Shown: positions 15,305-23,085 of the stretch, piece after piece
How positions within the stretch are numbered: the stretch's first letter is position 1
How the letters are laid out: the number at the start of each line of letters is the position of its first letter
Assembly: GCA_035762175.1 (NCBI GenBank)
Contig: DASTPP010000082.1
Location: 1 to 37,085, forward strand
Length of the DNA: 37,085 bases
From: DASTPP01 sp035762175
GTDB taxonomy: Bacteria; Myxococcota_A; Polyangia; Polyangiales; Polyangiaceae
Direction of reading: 5' to 3'
Position numbers and translations under genes: made by a program
The notes under the pieces: model-generated
The model's database searches: none
What the model was told of the DNA's origin: nothing
What the model saw: the letters and a program-made list of their open reading frames with translations, nothing else

Positions 15305-16159
15305 ATGATTGGACACCATGCGAAGCGGGGCGGGGCGGTGGCGCTCGCCGCGGCGCTGCTCGGGGCGTCCGGGTGCGGGGCGGGCGCGCCGCCGCGCGAG
15401 CTGGTCGACGCGCGCGCCGCCTACAAGCGGGCCGAGGCCGGGCCGCCCTTGAAGTACGTGCCGGCCGAGCTGCACGGGGCGAAGACGGCGCTCGACCAGG
15501 CCGAGGCGTCGTTCCGCGACGACGGCGACTCGGACAAGACCAAGGACCTCTCGTACGTCGCGCAGCGCAAGGCCGAGCACGCCGAGGCGCTGGCGAACGA
15601 CGCGGCGGCGGTGCAGCAGCGCGACCAGGCGATGGCCGACGCGCAGCAGGCGCGGCTGGCGAACGCGCAGCGCACGCAGACCGAGCTGGCGCAGACGAAA
15701 GAGTCGCTCGGGCGCGAGAAGGCGGCGCGGGCCGAGGCCGAGCGGCGGGCGAAGGAGGCGATGGACAACCTCGCCCGCATCGCCGCCGTGAAAGAAGAGG
15801 CGCGCGGCACGGTCATCACGCTCTCGGGCGGGGTGCTCTTCGCCTCGGGCAAGTGGGAGCTTTTGCCCATCGCCCAGGAGAAACTGACGCAGGTGGCGCA
15901 GGCGCTGAAAGAGCAAGAAGACGCCACCATCGTGGTCGAGGGCCACACCGACTCGCTCGGCTCGGCCTCGGCGAACCAAGAGCTGTCGCAGAACCGGGCC
16001 CGCTCGGTGCGCGACTTTCTGGTGAGCCGGGGGCTGCCGTCCGAGCGCGTGTCGGCGGTCGGCTACGGGCCCGACCGGCCCATCGCCGACAACAAGAGCC
16101 CCGAGGGGCGGGCGAACAACCGGCGCGTCGAGATCATCGTGACGCCGAAGAAGAAATGA
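15305..16159 (+). CDS. OmpA-family lipoprotein (copy 1 of tandem pair)
   Basis: A 284-aa lipoprotein: signal peptide ending GASGC (Cys24), a DUF4398-like helical segment (ELVDARAAYKRAEAG, KTALDQAEASF, LSYVAQRKAEHAEAL), a coiled coil at about 105-165, and a C-terminal OmpA-like peptidoglycan-binding domain at about 170-284 with VVEGHTDSLG, NQELSQNRARSVRDFL and ANNRRVEIIV. It should be anchored in the outer membrane and bind peptidoglycan. AAGGAGG at 15293-15299 is its ribosome-binding site. It is clearly a tandem paralogue of the next gene, to which it is joined by an ATGA overlap (16156-16159). Confidence 0.92.
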   Translation: MIGHHAKRGGAVALAAALLGASGCGAGAPPRELVDARAAYKRAEAGPPLKYVPAELHGAKTALDQAEASFRDDGDSDKTKDLSYVAQRKAEHAEALANDAAAVQQRDQAMADAQQARLANAQRTQTELAQTKESLGREKAARAEAERRAKEAMDNLARIAAVKEEARGTVITLSGGVLFASGKWELLPIAQEKLTQVAQALKEQEDATIVVEGHTDSLGSASANQELSQNRARSVRDFLVSRGLPSERVSAVGYGPDRPIADNKSPEGRANNRRVEIIVTPKKK

Positions 16160-17013
16160 GCGCCATGCCGACCCGCACCCTTTCGCGCCTCGTCCGGGCC
16201 CCGGCCGCGGCGCTCTCGCTCGCCCTCGCGACCGCCTGCGGGGCGTCGGCGCCGCCGCGCGAGCTGGTCGACGCGCGCGCCGCCTACAAGCGCGCCTCCG
16301 AGTCCGGCGACGCGACGAAGTTCGTGCCGACGGCGCTGCACGAGGCGAAGACGGCGCTCGACCAGGCCGAGCGGGCGTTCCAAGATGACGCCGACTCGCC
16401 GAACACCAAAGACCTGTCGTACGTCGCGCAGCGCAAGGCCGAGCTGGCCGAGGCGCGCGCCGGCATCAGCTCGTCCGACAAGGTCCGCGACCAGGCGCGG
16501 GCCGACCTGCAGCAGAAGCTCTCGCAGATCGAGAGCGCCAACCAGGGCGAGCTGTCGAAGACGCGCGACCAGCTCGCCCGCGAGCAGGCCGCGCGCGAGC
16601 AGGCCGAGCGCGCGGCGCGCGACTCGACCGAGAACGCCGCGCGCATCGCCGCCGAGAAAGAGCGCCAGCGAAAGAACGACGTCACCGTCACCGGCAGCGT
16701 GCTCTTCGGGGCGGGCGAGTCGATGCTGACGCCGATCGCGCAAGAGCGCCTGAACCAGGCCGCCCAGACCCTCAAAGAGAACGAGCACATTCGCATCACG
16801 GTCGAGGGCCACACCGACAACTCGGCCAAAGAGAAGAAGGGCGACCTGTCGCGGCGGCGCGCCGAGGTGGTGCGCGACTACCTCGTGTCGAAGGGCGTGG
16901 CGTCCGAGCGCATCAACGTCATGGCCATGGGCTCGGCGCGCCCGGCCGCCGACAACAAGACGGTCGAGGGGCGGGCCAACAACCGCCGCGTCGAGCTCAT
17001 CACGCAGCGCTGA
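16156..17013 (+). CDS. OmpA-family lipoprotein (copy 2 of tandem pair)
   Basis: A 285-aa lipoprotein with the same plan as the preceding gene: signal peptide ending ATAC (Cys28), ELVDARAAYKRASESG, KTALDQAERAFQDDADS, a coiled coil (about 110-165) and an OmpA-like C-terminal domain (VEGHTDNSAKEKKGDLSRRR, NNRRVELI). The start at 16156 gives the ATGA overlap; an alternative ATG at 16165 would shorten it by three residues. The segment around TKDLSYVAQRKAE is nearly identical in both copies, so the duplication is evident, while the coiled coil and OmpA loop have diverged. Repeat element C begins 9 bp after its stop in the same orientation. Confidence 0.92.
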   Translation: MSAMPTRTLSRLVRAPAAALSLALATACGASAPPRELVDARAAYKRASESGDATKFVPTALHEAKTALDQAERAFQDDADSPNTKDLSYVAQRKAELAEARAGISSSDKVRDQARADLQQKLSQIESANQGELSKTRDQLAREQAAREQAERAARDSTENAARIAAEKERQRKNDVTVTGSVLFGAGESMLTPIAQERLNQAAQTLKENEHIRITVEGHTDNSAKEKKGDLSRRRAEVVRDYLVSKGVASERINVMAMGSARPAADNKTVEGRANNRRVELITQR

Positions 17014-17022
17014 GTCGGCGCC

Positions 17023-17312
17023 GGGCCCCCTCCTTACGTCGGGGGCAGCGAACGCCCTCGCAAACGCCCGTCCAAGCCCTGCCGGAGGCAGGGCTCGCCC
17101 GTCGCGAGCCGCCGACGCGAGCTCGCCCGTCGCGAGCCGCCGACGCGAGCTCGCCCGGTCGGCCAATGCGTCGCGTTCGCGCGCTCGCCCGGGGGCCCGA
17201 TGCCCGAGCGAGCCCGGCCCCCGGCGAGGGGGCGGGCTTTGCTCTCCGAATCGGCGCCGACGCCGTGCGGCACGAGGGGGCGTTCGCTGCCCCCGAGTTC
17301 ACTCGGGGGCAG
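17023..17312 (+). repeat. Structured TIR repeat element, copy C
   Basis: A 290-bp element with terminal inverted repeats (17023-17056 and 17279-17312). From the left: an 18-bp gap, the conserved 9-bp-stem hairpin (17075-17095, identical to copy A), a direct repeat of a CGAGCCGCCGACGCGAGCTC-type unit (about 17103-17155), a GC hairpin (AGCCCG at 17211 pairing with CGGGCT at 17233), and the conserved block. The right-end hairpin reads CCCCCGAGT-TC-ACTCGGGGG: one pair is swapped against copies A and B with pairing kept. The left-end hairpin is degraded. It starts 9 bp after the OmpA gene stop. Confidence 0.85.
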
Positions 17313-17533
17313 AATGCCGCCCCGTTGTTTCGCAACGCCCTCGCGAGGGGGCGGTGGCCTTCGGGGCGCCCGCCAGAGCTCGGCCTGGGCCTTGGCGGGC
17401 GGCTTCCGGCGGGCGCCGGCGCTCGCGGCTTCCATCGGGGGGGGCGAAGGGGTATTTACACGAGACCGTGCGTACGCTCGCCTCCGGGGCAGCAGAGTGG
17501 CGCGCGGGCGCCGAACGAGGCGGGAGGGAGACG
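17313..17533. other. Intergenic region between element C and a lipoprotein gene
   Basis: No gene is seen. An AT-rich spot GGTATTTACACG at 17451-17462 probably belongs to the promoter of the next gene, though no clear spaced pair is visible. Confidence 0.3.
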
Positions 17534-18121
17534 ATGGTCGACCGACGTGTGGGCTGGTTGGTGGCGGCGCTCGTAGCGGGCGTTGGGGCGACGGGCTGCT
17601 GTGGCAACCTGCTCAAGAAAGACAAGGGCGATTCGTCGCCCCCGCCCTTGGTGACGAGCAACCCGAACCAGCCCAAGGTGGGCGAGACGGGGCAGACCGT
17701 GCGCATCGCCGAGGCGAAGGCGCAGTTCGACGCGCCGGCGGGGTGGGCGAACTACAACGACAAGGGGTGGCTGAAGTTCCGGGCGATGGACGGGCAGGCG
17801 ATGCTCGGCATCGTGCAGTACACCAAGTCGGGCGAGGCGACCGATCGCATCGAGCAGATTGCCGACCAGTTCGACCTGCGCAACATCAAATGGGACGGCG
17901 GCCAGACGCCCGGCAAGGTCGGCGAGTTCAACGCGAACAAGGCGGGCGGCACGTGCAAGATGCGCTCGGGCGTCGACGGCAAGATCTATTACGCGACGGT
18001 CGACACGGGCACGCCGAACAAGCTGCTCTGGGTCTACCTTTACAACGCGACCGGGCCGAACGCCGACAAGCACCTGCAGCACATCAACAAGGCGACGAGC
18101 ACGCTGCGCCGGCTCTTTTAG
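17534..18121 (+). CDS. Putative lipoprotein of unknown function
   Basis: A 195-aa protein with a signal peptide ending GATGC (lipidated Cys22), a short polar linker (SSPPPLVTSNPNQPK) and a globular domain of about 140 residues rich in beta strands (AQFDAPAGWANYNDKGW, MLGIVQYTKSGEATDRIEQI, GGTCKMRSGVDGKIYYATVD, LLWVYLYNATG). No family is recognised with confidence; the pattern resembles small envelope proteins that carry a PsbP-like or DUF1795-like fold, but that is only a guess. The ATG at 17534 follows GGGAGGGAG. It is probably monocistronic: element C precedes it and a repeat-rich gap follows. Confidence 0.75.
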   Translation: MVDRRVGWLVAALVAGVGATGCCGNLLKKDKGDSSPPPLVTSNPNQPKVGETGQTVRIAEAKAQFDAPAGWANYNDKGWLKFRAMDGQAMLGIVQYTKSGEATDRIEQIADQFDLRNIKWDGGQTPGKVGEFNANKAGGTCKMRSGVDGKIYYATVDTGTPNKLLWVYLYNATGPNADKHLQHINKATSTLRRLF

Positions 18122-18300
18122 CCGGCGGGGGGCCGCCCGGGGGCGGGGGGCTCGCTCCGAGGGGGCGCGCCGCCGCGGCAGTTCGTTCGGGCGGCGGGGC
18201 GGTCGGTCCGGGGTCGGCGCCCGCGTCCGGCGGGCGGGCGCCCCGGGGGCGGGGCGGGCGGCAAGGCCCGAGTTCGGGGTGCGGCCGCGGGGCGCGGGGG

Positions 18301-18435
18301 CGTTTCGGTCGGGCGACGAGGCGCGGGCCGCGGGGGCGTTTCGGTCGGGCGACGAGGCGCGGGGGCGTTTCGGTCGGGCGACGAGGCGCGGGGCGCGGGG
18401 GCGGGTCGGGGCGTTTCGGTCGGGCGACGAGGCGC
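18301..18435. repeat. Four copies of a 24-bp repeat
   Basis: A perfect 24-bp core (beginning CGTTTCGGTCGGGCGACGAG) occurs at 18301-18324, 18337-18360, 18366-18389 and 18412-18435, with spacers of 12, 5 and 22 bp made of G-rich filler. The array fills the gap between the lipoprotein stop and the kinase gene. The remaining gap (18122-18300) is GC-rich without a gene. Confidence 0.82.
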
Positions 18436-18491
18436 CGGGCGCGGGGGCGGGTCGGGGCGCCTCGGGCGGCCCCGGGGGCCCAGAAGTGCAT

Positions 18492-18519
18492 TTGAATCGG
18501 CACCTTCGCCCGCTAAGAT
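18492..18519 (+). promoter_or_regulatory. Candidate promoter of the Ser/Thr kinase gene
   Basis: TTGAAT (18492-18497), a 16-bp spacer, then TAAGAT (18514-18519). Start of transcription would be near 18526, which favours translation from the ATG at 18530, 18536 or 18557 over the one at 18518, which overlaps the -10. Confidence 0.45.
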
Positions 18520-20329
18520 GCCTCATACGATGGAGATGTCGGAACCCACGCTGCCGATGGGGGTCGAGAGGGCGACGAAGCGGTACCGTCCGATTCTCGA
18601 GATCGGCAGCGGCGGCATGAGCCGGGTCTACCTCGCGGTGGCGTCGGGGCCGGGGGGCATGCAGAAGTTTCACGTCATCAAGCGGCTCTTGCCCGCGCTC
18701 GCCGAAGACCCCGAGTTTCTGAACATGTTCCTCGAAGAGGCGCGGCTGTCGGCGCGGCTCAACCACCCGAACGTGGTGCAGATCAACGAGGTGGGCTTCG
18801 ACGGCGAGCACTACTTCATGGCGATGGAGTACCTCGAGGGCCAGTCGCTCGAGACGGTGGTGCGCTGGGCGGCGCGGCGGGGGGGCCTGCCCTTCGGCTT
18901 GTACGCGCGGGTGCTGGTCGACGCGGCGCAGGGGCTGCACTACGCGCACGAGCTCTGCGACTACGACGGGCGGCCGCTCGGGGTCGTGCACCGCGACATC
19001 AGCCCGCACAACATCTTCGTGACCGACCAGGGGCAGTTCAAGGTGCTCGACTTCGGCATCGCCAAGGCGGCCGACTCGGCGCAGCAGACGCGCACGGGCA
19101 TGCTCAAGGGCAAGGTCGAGTACATGGCCCCCGAGCGCTTCGAGAAGGGGGCGCCGGCCGACCGGCGGTCGGACGTGTTCGCGCTCGGGGTGATGCTCTG
19201 GCAGGCGGCGGCGCGGCGCCGGCTCTGGGACGGCCTCTCGCACATCGAGGTCTTCCAGCGGCTGTCGGCGGGCGAGGTGCCGACGCTGCGCTCGGTCGTG
19301 CCCGACGCGCCCGAGGCGCTCGCGGCGCTGTGCGACCGGGCGCTCGCGGCCGACCCGGCCGACCGCATGCCGACGGCGGCGGCCTTCGCCGAAGAGCTCG
19401 ACGCGTATCTCGAATCGAACCGGCAAGAGGTCAAGCCGCGCGAGCTCGCGGCTTACGTGGCCGAGGCCTTCGCCGAGCGGCGGGCGCAGACGCGCACGGC
19501 GATCGAGCTGGCGCTGCAGCGCACGCCCCCCTCGTCCGAGCGCTCGCTGAGCGGGGCGGCGCTGAGCGATCTGCCGACGCTCACCGAGGGCTCGACGCGC
19601 GACGTCGACGCGCTGTCGAGCCCGGGCGGCGCGCACTCGAGCCTGCCGTCCTTCACGGGCCGGCGCGGGTTCACGCTCACGTCGACCAACTCCGGGCTGC
19701 CGCCCGCGCCGACGCTCGTCTCGGCCTCGCCCGAGCAGCTGGCGCAGCGGCGCCGGCGGCCCGTCTGGCCCTGGGCGCTCGGCGCCGCGGGCGGGCTCGT
19801 GGTCGCCGGCGGCGTGGGCCTGTGGCCCTCGTTGCGCCCCGAGGCGGCGTCGACCGCGTCGACGGCGTCGTCGGTGGCGCAGGCGAGGCCGCCCCCCTCG
19901 GCGCCCTCGTCGGTCGCGGCGCCCGTGCCCTCGACGCCGCTGACGCGCGTGCTCGTGGCGGCCAGCCCCGCGCAGGCCCAGCTCTTCATCGACGAGGTTC
20001 CCCTCTCGTCGAACCCGGCCTCGGCCGCCTTCATGCGCGACGGCCAGCTGCACCGCGTGCGCGCCGAGGCGCCGGGCTACCGGGGCGAGGTGAAGCTCGT
20101 CGCGTACGACGTGCAAGAGCAGGTCGTCACGCTGAACCTGCAGCGCGAGGTCAGCGCGCCGTCGCCGCCGCCGCGGCCGCGCGACGGGGGCAGGCCCCAG
20201 CAGCCCGCGGCCGGGGCGACGACGGCGACCGCGCCGCCGCCGCCGCCGCCGCCGCCCGCGCACGAGCCGCCGGCGCCCAAGCCGCCCAAGCCGCCGGCGC
20301 CCAAGCTCGATCGCGAAAGCCCCTGGTGA
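18518..20329 (+). CDS. Ser/Thr protein kinase with membrane segment and PEGA domain
   Basis: A Hanks-type protein kinase, 603 aa from the first ATG. The kinase domain (about 22-290) has the glycine loop EIGSGGMSRVYLA, Lys in HVIKRLLP, the catalytic loop HRDISPHN (Asp160), DFG at 178-180 and APE in YMAPERFEKGAP, so it should be active. A Ser/Thr-rich juxtamembrane linker follows, one transmembrane helix at about 415-435 (WALGAAGGLVVAGGVGL), a PEGA domain outside (about 475-545, ASPAQAQLFIDEVPLSSN) and a proline-rich tail. The PEGA domain suggests sensing or binding at the cell envelope. The candidate promoter's -10 overlaps the first ATG, so the real start may be 18530, 18536 or 18557. The next gene also encodes a PEGA protein. 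Confidence 0.92.
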   Translation: MPHTMEMSEPTLPMGVERATKRYRPILEIGSGGMSRVYLAVASGPGGMQKFHVIKRLLPALAEDPEFLNMFLEEARLSARLNHPNVVQINEVGFDGEHYFMAMEYLEGQSLETVVRWAARRGGLPFGLYARVLVDAAQGLHYAHELCDYDGRPLGVVHRDISPHNIFVTDQGQFKVLDFGIAKAADSAQQTRTGMLKGKVEYMAPERFEKGAPADRRSDVFALGVMLWQAAARRRLWDGLSHIEVFQRLSAGEVPTLRSVVPDAPEALAALCDRALAADPADRMPTAAAFAEELDAYLESNRQEVKPRELAAYVAEAFAERRAQTRTAIELALQRTPPSSERSLSGAALSDLPTLTEGSTRDVDALSSPGGAHSSLPSFTGRRGFTLTSTNSGLPPAPTLVSASPEQLAQRRRRPVWPWALGAAGGLVVAGGVGLWPSLRPEAASTASTASSVAQARPPPSAPSSVAAPVPSTPLTRVLVAASPAQAQLFIDEVPLSSNPASAAFMRDGQLHRVRAEAPGYRGEVKLVAYDVQEQVVTLNLQREVSAPSPPPRPRDGGRPQQPAAGATTATAPPPPPPPPAHEPPAPKPPKPPAPKLDRESPW

Positions 20330-20585
20330 TCGCCGCCGCCCGCATGGGCACGGACGACGTGTAGATCGCTTCCGCCACGGGGCGGGCAAAGCGTCGTACG
20401 CGGCGAGGCCGGCGCGCCGGCGCCGAAGCCGGCTCGGGGCGCCGAAGGCGAGCCGGGCCGACCTCGAGCTCGCTTGCCTCGCGGTCGGCGCCAGCAACGA
20501 CGGATGGGCCAAGGCGGCCGCGGGGAGGGGGCCCGAGCGCCAATCTTTCGCCGCGCTCGGACTCTGTGGTAGTGTCACGCCGTGC
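20330..20585. other. Intergenic region after the kinase gene
   Basis: No gene is seen. It contains imperfect GC-rich dyads (about 20405-20465, for example GCCGGCGCGCCGGC) that could serve as a terminator for the kinase gene. Confidence 0.3.
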
Positions 20586-20606
20586 GGCCGGGTAAGGTGT
20601 CCGGCC
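20586..20606 (+). promoter_or_regulatory. Inverted repeat enclosing TAAGGTG, upstream of the TPR-PEGA gene
   Basis: GGCCGG (20586-20591), then GTAAGGTGT, then CCGGCC (20601-20606), 16 bp before the ATG. This copies the plan of the site before the GST gene (12348-12369). TAAGGT (20593-20598) could be a -10 box inside an operator; the distance to the ATG is too long for a ribosome-binding site here. Confidence 0.45.
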
Positions 20607-20621
20607 AACTGGTAGTGATAC

Positions 20622-21623
20622 ATGCGCTCACGACCCTTCGCCACCCGATGGTTGGTCCTCGCGTCGTTCCTTGCCGCGTCGCCGGCCGCCGCGCAGCCCC
20701 GCCCCCAGCCCCAGCCCCAGCCCGCGCCGGCGGGTCAACCGAGCGCCGAGCGCCTGAACGAGGCCCGCGCCCATTACGACCGCGGCCTCAAGCTTTTCGA
20801 CGAGGGCGCGTACGACGGCGCGCGCGTCGAGTTCCAAAAGGCGTACGATCTCGTCCCTTCTTTCAAAATTCTTTACAACTTGGGCCTCGTTCACCGGCAG
20901 CTCGTCGACTACGCGAGCGCCCTCAACAGCTTCGAGCGCTACCTGGCCGAGGGCGGCCTGAACATCGAAGAGAGCCGCCGCGCCGAGGTCACCCGCGAGA
21001 TCGAGTCGCTCAAATCGCGCGTCGGCAGCCTCAACGTGACGGCCAACGTGGCGGGCGCCGAGATCTCCGTCGACGACGTGCTCATCGGGCGCACCCCCCT
21101 GACCGGCCCCGTCCGCGTCAACCCCGGCAACCGCAAGGTCAGCGCCACCAAGGCCGGCCGCGTCCCCGCTAGCCGCGTCGTGCAGGTGGCCGGCTCGAGC
21201 GTCGCGGACATTCGCCTCGATCTCGCCGAGACGCGCACGGTCTTGATCGTCGACAAGCCCCCGCGCCGCGTGCCCTGGGGCGGCTGGGCGGCGACCGCCG
21301 CGCTCGCGATCGGCGCTGGCGTGACCGGCTATTTGACCTTGCAGTCCGACTCGAAGCTCGAAGACGCCCGCGCCAAGCCCGAGGCCGACCCCGACGACCT
21401 CGAGTCGCGCGGCTCGACCACGCGCGTCCTCGGCATCACCGCCGACGTGCTGACCGTCGGCGCCGTGGCCGCCGGCGCCCTCTCCCTTTATTACACCATT
21501 AAGTGGGGCAAAGAGCACGAGCGTGCCGGGGGCCCGAACTCGGACCAGAGCGCGCCCTCGGCCGCGCGAACGCTCAGCGTCGGCTTGCGGCCCGCGGGCT
21601 TCGGGGTCTCTGGCTCCTTCTGA
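20622..21623 (+). CDS. TPR and PEGA domain envelope protein
   Basis: A 333-aa exported protein. A signal peptide (cleavage near ASPAAA-QP, residue 25) is followed by a Pro/Gln-rich linker, TPR-like repeats at about 40-125 (ARAHYDRGLKLFDEGAYDGA, ILYNLGLVHRQLVDYASAL), a PEGA domain at about 135-205 (SLNVTANVAGAEISVDDVLI) and two predicted membrane helices at about 220-240 and 268-292. This plan is common in Myxococcota and its function is unknown. It follows the PEGA-bearing kinase, so the two may act together at the envelope, which is inference. The ATG at 20622 is the only sensible start. Confidence 0.85.
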   Translation: MRSRPFATRWLVLASFLAASPAAAQPRPQPQPQPAPAGQPSAERLNEARAHYDRGLKLFDEGAYDGARVEFQKAYDLVPSFKILYNLGLVHRQLVDYASALNSFERYLAEGGLNIEESRRAEVTREIESLKSRVGSLNVTANVAGAEISVDDVLIGRTPLTGPVRVNPGNRKVSATKAGRVPASRVVQVAGSSVADIRLDLAETRTVLIVDKPPRRVPWGGWAATAALAIGAGVTGYLTLQSDSKLEDARAKPEADPDDLESRGSTTRVLGITADVLTVGAVAAGALSLYYTIKWGKEHERAGGPNSDQSAPSAARTLSVGLRPAGFGVSGSF

Positions 21624-21807
21624 CGCTCGCCCGGCCGCCGCCCCCGGCCGCTTGAGCTCTGGCCCGCCCTTGCGCGCAGGCGTCGATGCGCCCAAGGGCC
21701 CCGTCGCCGCTCTTCGGGGGGCCGAAGCGGGCGTTCGGGCTGTGGCGCGGGCGTAAAATTGCGCTCGGGGGGGCGAACCGGCGCCTTCGGCCCTTGAAAG
21801 ATGCTCG

Positions 21808-21836
21808 TTGACGCCCTCGGGGCGCTCCCGTATCTT
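21808..21836 (+). promoter_or_regulatory. Sigma-70-type promoter of the CxxCH lipoprotein gene
   Basis: TTGACG (21808-21813), a 17-bp spacer, then TATCTT (21831-21836). Start of transcription would be near 21843, 25 nt before the ATG. This is one of the two clearest promoters in the window. Confidence 0.65.
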
Positions 21837-21867
21837 TCTCACTTCGTACGCTAGGTCAATTGTAGCT

Positions 21868-23085
21868 ATGGGCCAAACCATCATCTCCCGGTGCTTGCAA
21901 GTCTTTGTCGCCCTCTCGCTCGCAAGCTGCGGCGGGGACGACCCCGCCTCCTCGAACCAGCAGCCGGTGGCGAGCCCCTGCGCGGGGCTGCCCGTCGACC
22001 GCTTCAAAGAGCTCGTCATCGTCGAGCCCTCGGTCATCGGCGACGCGCGCGCGCGCAACGACGCCAACGGCCCGTGGAGCTTCCGGCACCTCATCGAGAA
22101 AATGGTGCCCCCCGGCATCAGCCCGTCCGACTTCGTCCAGGCGTGGGTGGGCACGTACGACTCGCAGACGCGGTTCAACCGCTTCACGGTGCCGTCGCGG
22201 CCCAGGGCGGACGAGGTCCTGCTCTGCCCCTGGCTGCTCGAGACGCCCGAGAACGGCTGTGACAGCACGTGCACGAACTGCACGGCCCGCACGCTCGACA
22301 TGGCGAAGGCGCCCTTCCGCCTCATTGCGCTTACGAACCGCATCGACCTGCGCCTGACCGAAGCCGCCGCCACCGCCGGCGAGTCGCGCTTCGTCTTCGC
22401 CGCGACCCGCGGCCCCGGCGACGATCCGGCCTCGCCGCCGCTGCGCATGACGGTCGGCATCGAGTACCGAAACCCGTCCGACGAGGGCCGCACCGCGCGC
22501 TACTGGGCCGAACGCTGGCACCAGCTCGGCGCGCACGCGACCTACGACGGCGCGTTCCTGAACGATCTCGAGTCGCTCTACGCGCAGGTCGTCGCGCGCC
22601 CGGCGAACGGCGAGCTCAGCTGGCTCAACCAGATTCGCACGAACGAGGTAGAGTTCGACTGGCAGTGGGACATGCGCGAGTTCCTCCTCAGCAGCGGGGG
22701 CCTGCAGCTCGCGGCCACCGCGCGCACGCCCGACAAGTCGGTCAACGGCACGCAGGCGCTCGCCGACTTCGTCCGGGCGAACCGCGAGGCCATCCTCCTC
22801 GGCCAGCATACGATCCCGAAAGATCTCGAGGGCGCCTTCGCCCAGATCACGGCGCCTTGGGTCGTGCCCGGCGTCGACGAAACGCTGCGCAACGCCTTCG
22901 CCAACAGCACCTGCGACGGCTGCCACCAGTCGCGGCAAGAGCTGCGCACCGAGAACTTCCACATCTCGCCCTTCGACGAGGGGGCGGCCCGGCTCTCGCG
23001 CTTCCTGAACGATCCGGCCAACCCCGAGAACGACGAGCTCGCGCGCCGTGCGGCGTCGCTGCGCGACGCGCTCTGCGGCAACTGA
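21868..23085 (+). CDS. Lipoprotein with C-terminal CxxCH motif
   Basis: A 405-aa exported protein. The signal peptide ends in a perfect lipobox LASC (Cys21). The body has TNRIDLRL and GESRFVFAATRG, a pattern seen in large proteins of Myxococcota and other environmental bacteria without assigned function. Near the C-terminus is CDGCH (349-353), a CxxCH as used for covalent haem, followed by QSRQEL; only one such motif is present and no convincing distal Met is obvious, so haem binding is possible but unproven. Other cysteines (GCDSTCTNCT) might form disulfides or a metal site. The frame can be extended to a TTG at 21808, but that codon is the -35 box, so the ATG at 21868 is the start. Confidence 0.8.
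   Translation: MGQTIISRCLQVFVALSLASCGGDDPASSNQQPVASPCAGLPVDRFKELVIVEPSVIGDARARNDANGPWSFRHLIEKMVPPGISPSDFVQAWVGTYDSQTRFNRFTVPSRPRADEVLLCPWLLETPENGCDSTCTNCTARTLDMAKAPFRLIALTNRIDLRLTEAAATAGESRFVFAATRGPGDDPASPPLRMTVGIEYRNPSDEGRTARYWAERWHQLGAHATYDGAFLNDLESLYAQVVARPANGELSWLNQIRTNEVEFDWQWDMREFLLSSGGLQLAATARTPDKSVNGTQALADFVRANREAILLGQHTIPKDLEGAFAQITAPWVVPGVDETLRNAFANSTCDGCHQSRQELRTENFHISPFDEGAARLSRFLNDPANPENDELARRAASLRDALCGN

Noticed and set aside
21808..21867. TTG start extending the CxxCH lipoprotein
   Set aside because: The TTG is the -35 box of a good promoter, and the added residues would bury the signal peptide.
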